Assembly: GCF_041080625.1 (NCBI RefSeq)
Contig: NZ_CP163518.1
Coordinates: 2,418,001 to 2,482,000, forward strand
Length of the DNA: 64,000 nucleotides
From: Streptomyces sp. CG1
GTDB taxonomy: Bacteria; Actinomycetota; Actinomycetes; Streptomycetales; Streptomycetaceae
Direction: 5' to 3'
In this document: piece after piece, positions 1 to 11,695 of the stretch
Layout: the number at the start of each line of letters is the position of its first letter
How positions within the stretch are numbered: position 1 is the stretch's first letter
Position numbers and translations under genes: made by a program
The notes under the pieces: model-generated
Databases searched by the model: none
Seen by the model: only the letters and a program-made list of their open reading frames with translations
Told to the model about the DNA's origin: nothing

Positions 1-21
1 GGGCCTCGGGGAAGGAAGGTC

Positions 22-681
22 CTAGGCCCAGAGCTGGCTGCCCCAGCGGGTCAGGATCAGCATGGCGATGACGCCGCAGTGGGTGACCGGCACGACCCAG
101 GTGAACTCGGCGAGAAACCGCTTCAGCCAGCCCGGCGCGGGCAGGAAGCCGTTGCGGGCGTTGAACGAGGTCACGTACCAGAACATGGTGATCGTGGCGA
201 CCCAGGCCAGCGAGCACCACAGGCACAGCGCGTTGATCCGGTACAGGGACTCGAACTGCAGCCAGGTGACGAAGCAGACGCCGAAGAGCGTGCCGAAGTT
301 GAAGGTCAGCCAGTACCAGCGCGGGAAGCGGGTGCCGGTCAGCAGGCTCATGCCGACGCAGATGACGATGCCGTAGCAGACCAGGCCGAGCATGGGGTTC
401 GGGAAGCCGAAGACGGCCGCCTGCTTGCTCTCCATGACGCTGCCGCAGGACACGATCGGGTTGACGCTGCAGCCCGGTGTGAACGTCTTCCCGACGGCCT
501 TCGCCTCGAGGATCTTGTTCTTGTCGATCGTGATGACCCAGGCGGCCAGCAGTCCGGCCGCGCCGGTGATCAGCAGCAGTATGGCGAAGGCGCGGCTGCC
601 GCCCACCGTGCGCGCGGTGCCGGCGGCACGCTCGGGACCCGACTCCGTGGTGGAGACGTCATTGACTGTCGTCTTGCTCAT
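22..681 (-). CDS. VKOR family membrane protein
   Basis: Predicted vitamin K epoxide reductase family protein of 219 residues. In actinobacteria such proteins reoxidise extracytoplasmic thiol oxidases during disulfide formation. Visible: a polar N-terminal tail, then about five hydrophobic segments starting near residue 29. A cysteine pair sits in the first external loop (CSVNPIVSC) and a CxxC motif (CLWC) at the start of a later membrane segment, the arrangement expected of the family. The ATG at 681 is chosen. The open frame runs up to 795, but the extra 38 residues have no family character and would run into the divergent promoter region. It is divergent from the ABC exporter operon. Family assignment is firm; the redox partner is inferred. 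Confidence 0.85.
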   Translation of the reverse strand: MSKTTVNDVSTTESGPERAAGTARTVGGSRAFAILLLITGAAGLLAAWVITIDKNKILEAKAVGKTFTPGCSVNPIVSCGSVMESKQAAVFGFPNPMLGLVCYGIVICVGMSLLTGTRFPRWYWLTFNFGTLFGVCFVTWLQFESLYRINALCLWCSLAWVATITMFWYVTSFNARNGFLPAPGWLKRFLAEFTWVVPVTHCGVIAMLILTRWGSQLWA

Positions 682-827
682 CACGCCGATTCCGTCACTT
701 GAGAGTTGGACCATCTTCGGGCACGGGCTCATTGTGCCGCACGCACGCGTGTGTCCACCGTTCGGAGGACATAAGGAGGTACGCACGGTGGTCACGGACC
801 GTTCGGTTCCGGCCGATGCTCAAGGGC

Positions 828-1694
828 ATGACAGCACACGCGAACGACTTCGCGGTGGACGTCCGGGGGCTGCGCAAGCGGTACGGGGGCGTCACCGCGG
901 TGGACGGGCTGGATCTCGGTATCCGGCGCGGTGAGGTGTTCGGGCTGCTCGGGCCGAACGGCGCGGGCAAGAGCACCACGGTGGAGATCCTCCAGGGCAA
1001 CCGGTCGAGGGACGGGGGCGAGGTGTCCGTGCTCGGCTCGGACCCGGCGACGGGCACGCGCGCGTGGAGGTCCCGTGTGGGAATCGTCTGGCAGGACGAA
1101 TCGGCGCCCGCGGAGTTGACGGTGCGCGAGACGGTACGGCACTTCGCCCGCTACTACCCGCGCCCGCGCGATGCGGAGGAGGTCATCCGCCTGGTCGGTC
1201 TCGAAGCGAAGGCAAGCAGCCGGATCAAGGCCCTCTCCGGCGGCCAGCGGCGCCGCCTGGACGTGGCGCTCGGCGTGATCGGCGATCCGGAGCTGTTGCT
1301 CCTGGACGAACCGACCACCGGTTTCGACCCGGCCGCCCGGCGGCAGTTCTGGGACCTGATCCGGCTGCTCGCCGACGGGGGCACCACGATCCTGCTCACC
1401 ACGCACTATCTGGAGGAGGCCGAGACCCTCGCGGACCGGATCGCGGTCGTCGCGCAGGGCCGGGTCGTCGCCGAAGACACGCCCGCCGGCCTGCGCAGGC
1501 GGTACGGCGGTGAGGTCACCGTCGCCTGGACGGAGGCCGACGGTTCCCCGCGCACGGAGCACACCGCCACGCCGACCCTGACCGTCGCCGGGCTGATGCG
1601 CCGCTTCGACGGCGAGATACCCGGACTGACCGTGACCCGCCCCACCCTGGAGGACGTCTACCTCCGGCTGACCGGACAGGAGGCCGTGCGATGA
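828..1694 (+). CDS. ABC transporter ATP-binding protein (ABC-2 exporter type)
   Basis: ATPase subunit of an ABC-2 exporter, about 288 residues from the ATG at 828. Visible: Walker A (GPNGAGKST), signature (LSGGQRRR), Walker B (LLLLDEPTTGFD) and the H-loop histidine (TTHYLEEAE). This is the pattern of drug or antibiotic-type export ATPases, with a short C-terminal domain. The start is uncertain. ATG at 816 is in the same frame, and neither has a well-placed Shine-Dalgarno, while a perfect one at 773-780 points to an out-of-frame GTG at 788. The gene overlaps the permease gene by ATGA, so the two are translationally coupled. The substrate cannot be told from sequence. Confidence 0.9.
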   Translation: MTAHANDFAVDVRGLRKRYGGVTAVDGLDLGIRRGEVFGLLGPNGAGKSTTVEILQGNRSRDGGEVSVLGSDPATGTRAWRSRVGIVWQDESAPAELTVRETVRHFARYYPRPRDAEEVIRLVGLEAKASSRIKALSGGQRRRLDVALGVIGDPELLLLDEPTTGFDPAARRQFWDLIRLLADGGTTILLTTHYLEEAETLADRIAVVAQGRVVAEDTPAGLRRRYGGEVTVAWTEADGSPRTEHTATPTLTVAGLMRRFDGEIPGLTVTRPTLEDVYLRLTGQEAVR

Positions 1695-2536
1695 CCACGA
1701 CCGCCGTACGTGCCACCGCCCGCGAGTCCGCCGCCTCCCTGCCCGGTGCCTGGTCGCTCGGGCTGCGGCGGGGCGCCCTCGAGATCAAGCAGTTCTTCCG
1801 GCAACGCGAACAGGTGGTCTTCACCTTCGCCTTCCCGGTGGTGTTCCTCTTCCTGTTCGCGTCGATCTTCCGCGACGACGTCCGGGGCGCCGGGATCACC
1901 TCCTCCCAGCTGTACGTGCCCGCGATGACGGCCTCCGGGATCATGTCGACGAGTTTCCAGTCGCTCGGCATCTCCATCGCCGTCGAGCGGGACGAGAAGG
2001 TGCTGCGCCGGCTGCGGGGTACGCCGATGCCGCCAGCGGCCTATTTTCTGGGCAAGATCTGGCTGGTTCTGTTCACCGGCGTCCTGGAGACCGCGATCCT
2101 GCTCGCCGTCGGCACGGGGTTCTACGGCGTTCATCTGCCGTCCGACCCCGGCCGCTGGTTCGACTTCGCGTGGATCTTCGTGCTCGGGCTGACCGCGTGC
2201 GCGCTGCTCGGCATCGCCGTCAGCTCGGTGCCCAGGTCGGCGAAGAGCGCCAGCTCCGTCGTCGTCCTGCCCTTCCTGCTCCTGCAGTTCGTCTCCGGGG
2301 TCTACATCGCGGTGAACACCCTTCCCGGCTGGATGCTCGACATCGGCGCCCTGTTCCCGCTGAAGTGGCTGTGCCAGGGCCTGCGGGGCGTGTTCCTGCC
2401 CGACTCGGCGAAGGTGCTGGAGCAGGCGCACGCCTGGGAGTTCGGGCGGATCGCCCTGGTGCTGGGCGCGTGGTGCGCCGGAGGATTGGTGCTGTGCTTG
2501 CTGACCTTCCGATGGAAGAACCGGCGCGACGGATGA
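1691..2536 (+). CDS. ABC-2 type transporter permease
   Basis: Membrane subunit partnering the ATPase just upstream, 281 residues. After a cytoplasmic N-terminus of about 45 residues come six hydrophobic segments, the first near residue 50 (VFTFAFPVVFLFLFASIF) and the last near the C-terminus. A central ERDEKVLRRLRGTPMP stretch is typical of ABC-2 permeases of the drug/polysaccharide exporter class. It overlaps the upstream ATPase gene and the downstream histidine kinase gene by 4 bp each, so all four genes 828-4358 form one transcription unit. The substrate is unknown; such operons often export an antibiotic or a cell-envelope stressor. Confidence 0.9.
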   Translation: MTTTAVRATARESAASLPGAWSLGLRRGALEIKQFFRQREQVVFTFAFPVVFLFLFASIFRDDVRGAGITSSQLYVPAMTASGIMSTSFQSLGISIAVERDEKVLRRLRGTPMPPAAYFLGKIWLVLFTGVLETAILLAVGTGFYGVHLPSDPGRWFDFAWIFVLGLTACALLGIAVSSVPRSAKSASSVVVLPFLLLQFVSGVYIAVNTLPGWMLDIGALFPLKWLCQGLRGVFLPDSAKVLEQAHAWEFGRIALVLGAWCAGGLVLCLLTFRWKNRRDG

Positions 2537-3735
2537 CGGGCGTGGGCGCCCGGGGCGTTGATGCCTGGGACCGCACGATCCGGCTCTGGGACGTCTACTT
2601 CGCCGTCGCATGGGTGGCCACGCTGGCCCTCGCCCTCGGCGCGGAGCATCCCGCGGAGCCGGTGCGTGCGGTCGCGGCCGGGCTGCTCGTGCCCCTGGTG
2701 CCCTGGTACGCGCTGTTCGGCCGCCGCACGCTCGCGGAGGACCCTCCGGGCGGGCGCCGGGCGCTGTGGTATCTGGCCGGGGCACTGGCGCTGTTCCTGC
2801 CCTCGGCGGTCCTGGCGGGCGAGACCCGGCTGGTCTCGTTCGCCCTGGTCCCGCAGTGCTTCATGACCCTGCGGAAGCGCGGCGCGCTGGTGACGGTGGC
2901 CGTGATCAACCTGGCGCCCGTCGCGGGCTGGGCGCTGCTGTGGCGGCCGGGTGCCGAGGACCTGTTCGCCAACGCGCTGTTCGCCGTGGTCAGCCTGGCG
3001 TTCTCGACGGTGATCGGCGCCTGGATCATCCGCATCATCGAGCAGAGCATGGAACGGGCCGAGCTGATCGCCGAGTTGGACGCCAGCCGGCACGAGGTGG
3101 CCCGGCTGTCGGCCGCGCACGGGGCCCTCGCCGAACGCGAGCGGCTGGCCCGGGAGATCCACGACACCCTCGCCCAGGGCTTCACCAGCCTGCTGATGCT
3201 GGTCCAGGCCGTGGATGCGGAACTCGGCTCCGACCCCGCGCAGGCCCGCCGCCATCTGGCCCTCATGGACGAGACGGCCCGCCGCAACCTCGCCGAGGCC
3301 CGCGCGCTGGTGGCGGGCGGCGCACCCGCCGACCTGGCGGGTACCTCCCTGCCGGACGCCCTGGACCGCCTCACCGCCCGGCACGCGGCGGCGCTGGAGG
3401 TGACCGGCCCGGTGCGCGCGCTCCCCGCAGGTGTGGAGGTGGTGGCCCTGCGGGCCTGTCAGGAGGCGCTGACCAACGCCCGGAAACACGCGGGGAGTTC
3501 GGCACGGGTCGAGGTCCGGCTCGGCTATGCCGACGACACGCTCACCGTGTCCGTCCACGACGACGGCTGCGGCTTCCGTCCCGCCACGGTGTCCGGCGGG
3601 TACGGTCTGGCGGGGCTGCAGGCCCGCGCCGCCGAGGTGGGCGGCAGCGCCGTCGTCCGCAGCGCACCAGGCGACGGTACGACGGTGACCGTACGCCTGC
3701 CCGTCCCCGCGGCCCTGAGGAGTGAGACCCCGTGA
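2533..3735 (+). CDS. Sensor histidine kinase (HisKA_3 / NarL-partner type)
   Basis: Membrane histidine kinase of 400 residues, starting at the ATG that overlaps the permease stop. About five hydrophobic segments lie in residues 15-175. A short coiled segment follows, then the dimerisation/phosphoacceptor box with His in REIHDTLAQG. The HATPase core contains an N box near CQEALTNARKHA, then HDDGCGF and GYGLAGL. There is no extracellular sensing domain, so it probably senses within the membrane or through the neighbouring transporter. It overlaps the response regulator gene by 4 bp. The same frame is open upstream inside the permease gene, but that part is not coding. Confidence 0.9.
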   Translation: MTGVGARGVDAWDRTIRLWDVYFAVAWVATLALALGAEHPAEPVRAVAAGLLVPLVPWYALFGRRTLAEDPPGGRRALWYLAGALALFLPSAVLAGETRLVSFALVPQCFMTLRKRGALVTVAVINLAPVAGWALLWRPGAEDLFANALFAVVSLAFSTVIGAWIIRIIEQSMERAELIAELDASRHEVARLSAAHGALAERERLAREIHDTLAQGFTSLLMLVQAVDAELGSDPAQARRHLALMDETARRNLAEARALVAGGAPADLAGTSLPDALDRLTARHAAALEVTGPVRALPAGVEVVALRACQEALTNARKHAGSSARVEVRLGYADDTLTVSVHDDGCGFRPATVSGGYGLAGLQARAAEVGGSAVVRSAPGDGTTVTVRLPVPAALRSETP

Positions 3736-4358
3736 TCCGGATCGTCCTGGCCGACGACCACCCCGTCGTACGGGAGGGACTGCGCGCCATGCTGAGCGCC
3801 GAACCTGACCTGGAGGTGGTCGGCGACGCGGCGAGCGGGCCGCAGGCGGAGGCGCTGGCGGCGGAACTGCGCCCGGACATCGTGCTGATGGACCTGCGCA
3901 TGCCGGGCGGCTCCGGCGTGGACTCGATCGTACGGATCACCGCGGCCGGGCTGCCGTGCCGGGTGGTCGTCCTGACGACGTACGAGACGGACCGGGACAT
4001 CCTGCGGGCCGTGGAGGCGGGCGCCGCGGGCTATCTCCTGAAGGACCTGCCCCGGCGTGAACTGGCGGACGCGGTACGGGCGGCCGCGCGCGGCGAGACC
4101 GTGCTGGCCCCGTCGGTGGCGGCCCGCCTGGTCGACCAGCTCCGCACCAGGCCGGAACGCCCCCGGCTGTCCCAGCGGGAGACCGCGGTCCTGCGCCTGG
4201 TGGCCGAGGGCTGCACCAACGCCGAGATAGGACGCCGCCTGTACATCGGCGAGTCGACGGTGAAGACCCATCTGCTGCGGATCTTCGGCAAGTTGGGGGT
4301 GGACGACCGTACGGCGGCGGTGACGAGTGCGCTGCGGCACGGGTTGCTGGAGCAGTGA
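3732..4358 (+). CDS. LuxR/NarL-family response regulator
   Basis: DNA-binding response regulator, 208 residues, start GTG overlapping the kinase stop. The receiver domain (residues 1-120) has the acidic pair in LADDHP and the phosphoacceptor Asp in VLMDLRMPGG. The switch Thr/Lys sites lie in LTTYETD and YLLKDLP. The C-terminal LuxR helix-turn-helix covers about residues 145-205 (LSQRETAVLRLVAEG, then GESTVKTHLLRIFGKL). It is the last gene of the exporter/two-component operon and probably controls that operon. A strong terminator follows at once. Confidence 0.93.
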   Translation: MIRIVLADDHPVVREGLRAMLSAEPDLEVVGDAASGPQAEALAAELRPDIVLMDLRMPGGSGVDSIVRITAAGLPCRVVVLTTYETDRDILRAVEAGAAGYLLKDLPRRELADAVRAAARGETVLAPSVAARLVDQLRTRPERPRLSQRETAVLRLVAEGCTNAEIGRRLYIGESTVKTHLLRIFGKLGVDDRTAAVTSALRHGLLEQ

Positions 4359-4361
4359 GAA

Positions 4362-4386
4362 GGGCGCCGGGAGGGTCCCGGCGCCC
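4362..4386. terminator. Bidirectional terminator between response regulator and hisS
   Basis: Perfect 11-bp inverted repeat with a 3-nt loop (GGGCGCCGGGA / TCCCGGCGCCC) lying between two convergent genes. Its place and symmetry suit termination from both sides. Confidence 0.85.
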
Positions 4387-4397
4387 TGTGCCGGCCG

Positions 4398-5660
4398 CTA
4401 GCCGAGCCGGGCCTCGAGTTCCGCCACGATCTCGTTCACGCCGATCGCCGTCTGCTCGCCGGACTCCATGTCCTTGAGCTGGACGACGCCGTCGGCGAGG
4501 TCGCGCTCGCCGGCCACGATCGCGTAGCGGGCGCCGCTGCGGTTGGCGTTCTTCATGGCGCCCTTCAGGCCCTTGCCCCCGTACGAGAAGTCCGCCGCGA
4601 CGCCGACCCTGCGCAGCTCGGTGACCTTCGCGAACAGCACCCGGCGGGCCTCCTCGCCGAGCGGCACGGCGTAGACCGACGTCGTGGAAGGGAGGTCCAG
4701 CTCCACGCCCTCCGCCTCCAGGGCGAGGACCGTGCGGTCGACGCCGAGGGCCCAGCCGACGGACGGCAGCGCGGGGCCGCCGATCATCTCGGACAGACCG
4801 TCGTAGCGGCCGCCGCCGCCCACCGCGGACTGGGAGCCCAGACCGTCGTGCACGAACTCGAAGGTGGTACGGGTGTAGTAGTCCAGGCCGCGCACCAGCT
4901 TCGGGTCGTCCTCGAAGGCGACGCCCGCCGCGGTGATCAGGTCGCGGACCTCCTCGTGGTACGCCTTGCACGCGTCGCACAGGTAGTCGCGCAGCAGCGG
5001 GGCGCCCGTGAGCTGCTTCTGGACCGACTCGCGCTTGTCGTCGAGGACGCGCAGCGGGTTGATCTCCGAACGGCGCAGGGTGTCCTCGTCCAGGTCCAGA
5101 CCGCGCAGGAAGTCCTGCAGCGCGGCCCGGTACACCGGTCGGCACTCCTTGTCGCCGAGGCTGTTCAGCAGGATCCGGAAGTCACGCAGGCCCAGCGAGC
5201 GGTACGCCTGGTCGGCCAGGATGATCAGCTCGGCGTCCAGCGCCGGGTCCTCCGCGCCGATCGCCTCGGCGCCGACCTGGGAGAAGTGCCGGTAGCGGCC
5301 CTTCTGGGGGCGCTCGTAGCGGTAGTACGAGCCCGAGTACCAGAGCTTGACCGGGAGGTTGCCCGACTTGTGCAGGTTGGCCTCGAGGGCCGCGCGCAGG
5401 ACGGAGGCCGTGCCCTCCGGACGCAGGGCCAGCTTGTCGCCGCCCTTGGTCTCGAAGGCGTACATCTCCTTGGTCACGATGTCGGTGGACTCGCCGACAC
5501 CGCGCGCGAACAGTTCGACGCTCTCGAAGCCGGGCGTCTCGATGTAGCCGTAGCCGGAGTTGCGCAGCGGTGCCGCGATCGCCTCGCGGACGGCCAGGTA
5601 CTTGGCGGAGTCCGGCGGGATCAGGTCGTACGTGCCCTTGGGGGCCTGGAAGGTACTCAC
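4398..5660 (-). CDS. hisS: Histidyl-tRNA synthetase
   Basis: Class II synthetase that charges tRNA-His, 420 residues, the usual length. Visible: the N-terminal [13 protein letters not shown], motif 1 region, motif 2 around [15 protein letters not shown], the histidine-A peptide [12 protein letters not shown], motif 3 near GGGGRYDGL, and a C-terminal anticodon-binding domain. The start is the GTG at 5660; the open frame extends far upstream but that part overlaps the next gene. It lies 14 bp downstream of the metallo-hydrolase gene and is probably co-transcribed with it. Confidence 0.97.
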   Translation of the reverse strand: MSTFQAPKGTYDLIPPDSAKYLAVREAIAAPLRNSGYGYIETPGFESVELFARGVGESTDIVTKEMYAFETKGGDKLALRPEGTASVLRAALEANLHKSGNLPVKLWYSGSYYRYERPQKGRYRHFSQVGAEAIGAEDPALDAELIILADQAYRSLGLRDFRILLNSLGDKECRPVYRAALQDFLRGLDLDEDTLRRSEINPLRVLDDKRESVQKQLTGAPLLRDYLCDACKAYHEEVRDLITAAGVAFEDDPKLVRGLDYYTRTTFEFVHDGLGSQSAVGGGGRYDGLSEMIGGPALPSVGWALGVDRTVLALEAEGVELDLPSTTSVYAVPLGEEARRVLFAKVTELRRVGVAADFSYGGKGLKGAMKNANRSGARYAIVAGERDLADGVVQLKDMESGEQTAIGVNEIVAELEARLG

Positions 5661-5674
5661 TAAAAGCTCTCTCG

Positions 5675-6385
5675 TCACATTCCTCGTCGGGGAGCGTCGG
5701 CATTCACTCCCGGGCCGGCGGCCACCTGCCGCAGATAGGGGTTGGTGGCGCGCTCCTGGCCGATGGTCGTCTGGGGGCCATGGCCGGACAGCACCACGGT
5801 GGAGTCGTCGAGCGGCAGGCACACGCGGGCCAGCGACTCGAGCATGTCCGCCATGGATCCGCCCGGCATGTCGGTGCGTCCGATGGAGCCGGCGAACAGC
5901 AGATCCCCGGAGAAGAACACCGGCGGAATGTCGGCGGTCTCGGGCATCCTGAAGGTCACCGACCCCTTGGTATGGCCCGGCGCGTGCGCGACGGAGAACG
6001 TGAGGCCCGCCAGTTCGAGGGTGGTGCCGTTCGTCAGCTCCCGGACGTCGTCCGGCTCCCCCACGGTCAGCTCGCCCATCAGCGGCATGCCGATGGACCG
6101 GCCGAGCGCCTTCTCGGGGTCGCTCATCATGTAGCGGTCCTCGGGGTGGATCCAGGCCGGTACGTCGTGTGCGCCGCAGACCGGGACGACCGAGGCGACG
6201 TGGTCGATGTGGCCGTGGGTGAGGACGACGGCGACGGGCTTGAGCCGATGCTTCTTCAGTGCTTCCTCGACGCCTTCGGCGGCCTGGTGGCCGGGGTCGA
6301 TGATCACGCACTCCTCACCGGCGGCGGGGGCGACGAGATAACAGTTCGTCCCCCAGGCCCCGGCGGGGAACCCGGCAATGAGCAC
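5675..6385 (-). CDS. MBL-fold metallo-hydrolase (glyoxalase II-like)
   Basis: Metallo-beta-lactamase fold hydrolase, 236 residues. The dinuclear metal motif is [10 protein letters not shown] (HxHxDH). Further ligands lie in APGHTKGS, the Asp of [15 protein letters not shown], and a late HGP histidine. The short single-domain form, with the N-terminal NCYLV strand, resembles the YcbL/glyoxalase II-like group that cleaves thioesters such as S-lactoylglutathione analogues. The real substrate is unknown. It is first in a leftward operon with hisS, a pairing common in Streptomyces, and is divergent from the cyclophilin gene. Confidence 0.9.
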   Translation of the reverse strand: MLIAGFPAGAWGTNCYLVAPAAGEECVIIDPGHQAAEGVEEALKKHRLKPVAVVLTHGHIDHVASVVPVCGAHDVPAWIHPEDRYMMSDPEKALGRSIGMPLMGELTVGEPDDVRELTNGTTLELAGLTFSVAHAPGHTKGSVTFRMPETADIPPVFFSGDLLFAGSIGRTDMPGGSMADMLESLARVCLPLDDSTVVLSGHGPQTTIGQERATNPYLRQVAAGPGVNADAPRRGM

Positions 6386-6554
6386 GATCGTCCTTCGTTG
6401 TGTCGATTACAGGCGGCTTCAGCTGCAGTCAGAGCCTACCGGCGCTGCCGTTTCCTCAGCGAACCCATATACGGTACGGGGCTACACGCAGCGGTCGGCT
6501 CACGAGGACGCACGCGTACCGGTCGACACACGACACGCATGAGGAGAGAACCCG

Positions 6555-7388
6555 GTGGTCAGCCAGGAGCAGCGGCGGCGTCAGCTCGCCCGGGAGAAGT
6601 TCTTGCGGCAGCAGCAGCGGCGCACCAGTGCACGGCGCAAGGCCCGCGTACGCAACTCCGTGATCGCGTCGGTACTGGGCGTGATCGTGATCGGCAGTGT
6701 CGCGCTGTACACGACCGATGTACTGAAGGGCGGCAGCGACGACAAGAAGAACGCCGCCTCCGACGTCACGCCCAGCGCCTCGCCGACCAGCAAGGCGCCC
6801 GACCCGTGCGCGAAGCCGGCGGCCGGCTCGGCGCAGAAGCTGAGCTGGAAGAACGAGCCGGCGACGACGATCGACACGTCGGCCAAGTACACGATGAAGC
6901 TGGCCACGACGTGCGGTGACATCGACATCGACCTGAAGACGGCGGCGGCCCCGCACACGGTGAACTCGTTCGACTTCCTGGCCGGCAAGGGCTTCTTCGA
7001 CCACACCAAGTGCCACCGGCTGACCACGACCGGCATCTATGTGCTGCAGTGCGGCGACCCGCAGGGCACCGGCATGGGCGGTCCGGGCTACACGCTCCCG
7101 GACGAGAACCTGAAGGACAAGAGCCTGAAGGGGAACACGTACCCGGCGGGCACGGTGGCGATGGCCAACACCGGTCAGAAGCACACCGGTGGCAGCCAGT
7201 TCTTCCTGGTCTACAAGGACAGCCCGTTGCCGCCCCAGTACACGCCGTTCGGCACGGTCTCGGACGCGGGCATGAAGGTGCTGCAGAAGATCGCCGCCGC
7301 CGGCGCCCAGGCGGCCGACCCGTCCACCGGCAACACCGCTCCGAACGCGACCGTGGTGATCAACAAGGCGACGGTGACGAAGTCCTGA
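6555..7388 (+). CDS. Membrane-anchored cyclophilin-type peptidyl-prolyl isomerase
   Basis: Predicted peptidyl-prolyl cis-trans isomerase, 277 residues. A very basic N-terminal stretch (residues 1-33, rich in Arg/Gln) leads into one membrane segment (about 34-53). A Ser/Ala/Pro linker follows, then a C-terminal cyclophilin domain from about residue 110 (KTAAAPHTVNSFDFLAGKGFF, then GTVAMANTG, GSQFFLVY and FGTVSDAG). It should assist folding on the outer face of the membrane. Start GTG at 6555 has a GAGGAGAG Shine-Dalgarno at 6541-6548. Usual cyclophilin active-site positions are partly changed (FDHTKCHRL), so catalytic strength is uncertain. Confidence 0.92.
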   Translation: MVSQEQRRRQLAREKFLRQQQRRTSARRKARVRNSVIASVLGVIVIGSVALYTTDVLKGGSDDKKNAASDVTPSASPTSKAPDPCAKPAAGSAQKLSWKNEPATTIDTSAKYTMKLATTCGDIDIDLKTAAAPHTVNSFDFLAGKGFFDHTKCHRLTTTGIYVLQCGDPQGTGMGGPGYTLPDENLKDKSLKGNTYPAGTVAMANTGQKHTGGSQFFLVYKDSPLPPQYTPFGTVSDAGMKVLQKIAAAGAQAADPSTGNTAPNATVVINKATVTKS

Positions 7389-7542
7389 CGCCGCCCTCAA
7401 ACCCAAGACGGCCAACTGCGGAATTTCGGTCGCGCTGGATGCGGACAGGCAACCCGCTGGTCGCCTATGTTGGCCGTGACGAAACTGTGGACGATGCCCG
7501 GGGCGCCGAAGCCCCCCGCAGGCATCATGTGGAGGAGGCGCT

Positions 7543-8772
7543 GTGAGCAGCGACCCGTGGGGCCGCGTCGACGAGACGGGGACCGTGTACGTGCGTACGG
7601 CCGACGGCGAGCAGGTCGTCGGATCCTGGGCGGCCGGCTCCCCTGAGGAGGCGCTGGCCTACTTCGAGCGCAAGTACGAGGGCCTGGTTGTCGAGATCGG
7701 CCTCCTCGAGAAGCGAGTACAGACCACCGACCTGTCGGCGAAGGACGCCATGGCCGCGATCGACCACCTGCGTGAGCAGGTGGACGCGCACCACGCGGTC
7801 GGCGACCTGGACGCGCTCCGCGGGCGGCTGGACAAGCTCGTGGCGACGGTCGAGGCGCGTCGTGAGGAGCGCAAGCAGCAGCGTGCCAAGCAGTCCGACG
7901 AGGCTCGTAAGGCCAAGGAGGACCTGGTCACCGAGGCGGAGCAGCTGGCGCAGTCCGACCAGTGGCGGGCCGCCGGTGAACGGCTGCGGTCGCTGGTGGA
8001 CACCTGGAAGGGGCTGCCGCGGCTGGACCGTAAGTCCGACGACGAGCTGTGGCACCGCTTCTCGCACGCGCGGTCGGCGTTCTCCAAGCGGCGCAAGGCG
8101 CACTTCGCGCAGCTGGACGCGCAGCGCGAGGAGGCCCGCCGGACCAAGGAGCGGCTGGTCGCCGAGGCCGAGGCGCTGTCCGGTTCGACGGACTGGGGTC
8201 CGACGGCGGCCCACTACCGCGAGCTGATGGCGCAGTGGAAGGCCGCGGGCCGCGCCCAGCGCGAGCACGAGGACGACCTGTGGAACCGCTTCCGCGGTGC
8301 CCAGGACGTGTTCTTCGCCGCCCGTGGCTCGGTGTTCGCCGAGCGGGACGCGGAGCAGTCGGAGAACCTGAAGCTGAAGGAGGAGCTGGCCGAGGAGGCC
8401 GAGAAGCTCCTGCCGATCGGCGATCTGAAGACCGCGCGGGCCGCCTTCCGCTCGATCAACGAGCGCTGGGAGGCCATCGGCCACGTCCCGCGGGACGCGC
8501 GTCCGAAGGTCGAGGGCCGGATGCACACGGTCGAGCGGGCTCTCCAGGAGGCCGAGGAGGCCGAGTGGCGCCGGACGAACCCGGAGGCACGCGCGCGTGC
8601 CGAGGGTCTGACCGGTCAGCTGCAGGTCGCCGTGGACAAGCTGCGGGGTCAGATCGACCAGGCCCGCACTCAGGGCAACAACGCCAAGGCCGACAAGCTC
8701 GAGCGCGAGCTGGAGGGCCGCCAGGCGCTCCTGGACCAGGCTCTGAAGGGCCTGCAGGAGTTCGGCGGCTAG
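7543..8772 (+). CDS. DUF349 domain-containing coiled-coil protein
   Basis: 409-residue, charged, almost wholly helical protein made of repeated DUF349 units of about 65-75 residues. Each has the pattern AEAL...STDWGPTAAHYRELMAQWKAAGR...DDLWNRFR.A.D.FF..R, visible from about residue 125 to 330. A short beta-like N-terminal domain contains WGRVDETGTVYVRTADGEQVVGSW. A C-terminal helical segment is rich in Gln/Lys. The function is not established; DUF349 proteins occur next to relA in actinobacteria, as here, in convergent orientation. The GTG start at 7543 has a perfect GGAGGAGG at 7531-7538. Confidence 0.93.
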   Translation: MSSDPWGRVDETGTVYVRTADGEQVVGSWAAGSPEEALAYFERKYEGLVVEIGLLEKRVQTTDLSAKDAMAAIDHLREQVDAHHAVGDLDALRGRLDKLVATVEARREERKQQRAKQSDEARKAKEDLVTEAEQLAQSDQWRAAGERLRSLVDTWKGLPRLDRKSDDELWHRFSHARSAFSKRRKAHFAQLDAQREEARRTKERLVAEAEALSGSTDWGPTAAHYRELMAQWKAAGRAQREHEDDLWNRFRGAQDVFFAARGSVFAERDAEQSENLKLKEELAEEAEKLLPIGDLKTARAAFRSINERWEAIGHVPRDARPKVEGRMHTVERALQEAEEAEWRRTNPEARARAEGLTGQLQVAVDKLRGQIDQARTQGNNAKADKLERELEGRQALLDQALKGLQEFGG

Positions 8773-8783
8773 TTCCCTCACCG

Positions 8784-8829
8784 GCATGTGAAAGGGCCCC
8801 GTACGCGCGTACGGGGCCCTTTCACATGC
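8784..8829. terminator. 46-nt perfect palindrome, bidirectional terminator
   Basis: A perfect inverted repeat with 23-nt arms and no spacer (centre GTACGC|GCGTAC), flanked by the stops of the DUF349 gene and relA. The outer part reads TGAAAGGGCCCC / GGGGCCCTTTCA. It should end transcription from both converging genes. Confidence 0.9.
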
Positions 8830-8853
8830 GCCCTGACGACTTCACCTGCGCCC

Positions 8854-11421
<2,568 letters not shown>

Positions 11422-11652
11422 GAGGGCTCCTCGTGCGCGATCCGGGTCCCCCGGTCAGGCTCCGGAGACCCCATGGTAGCGATCCTGCGGCTGGTCATCG
11501 CCTTCAGGCGGAAGTGAGGACCGTTCACTGATGAAACACAGGAGGCTCCCGCCGGATTCCGGGAGGTGGATTCCGGGTGCTTTGGGGGCGTGCGGGGGGT
11601 GTCTGGGAGGCGGACCGCAACGGCCAGTGGACGGAGACGGCGGGAAACACAA

Positions 11653-11680
11653 AGCGGCCTACGGCGAAGCCGAGGCCGCT
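11653..11680 (-). terminator. Terminator hairpin downstream of apt
   Basis: Inverted repeat AGCGGCCT ... AGGCCGCT with an inner CGGC-GAA-GCCG helix and one bulged A, 16 nt beyond the apt stop on the minus strand. Confidence 0.7.
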
Positions 11681-11695
11681 CGTGCAGCAATCCGC

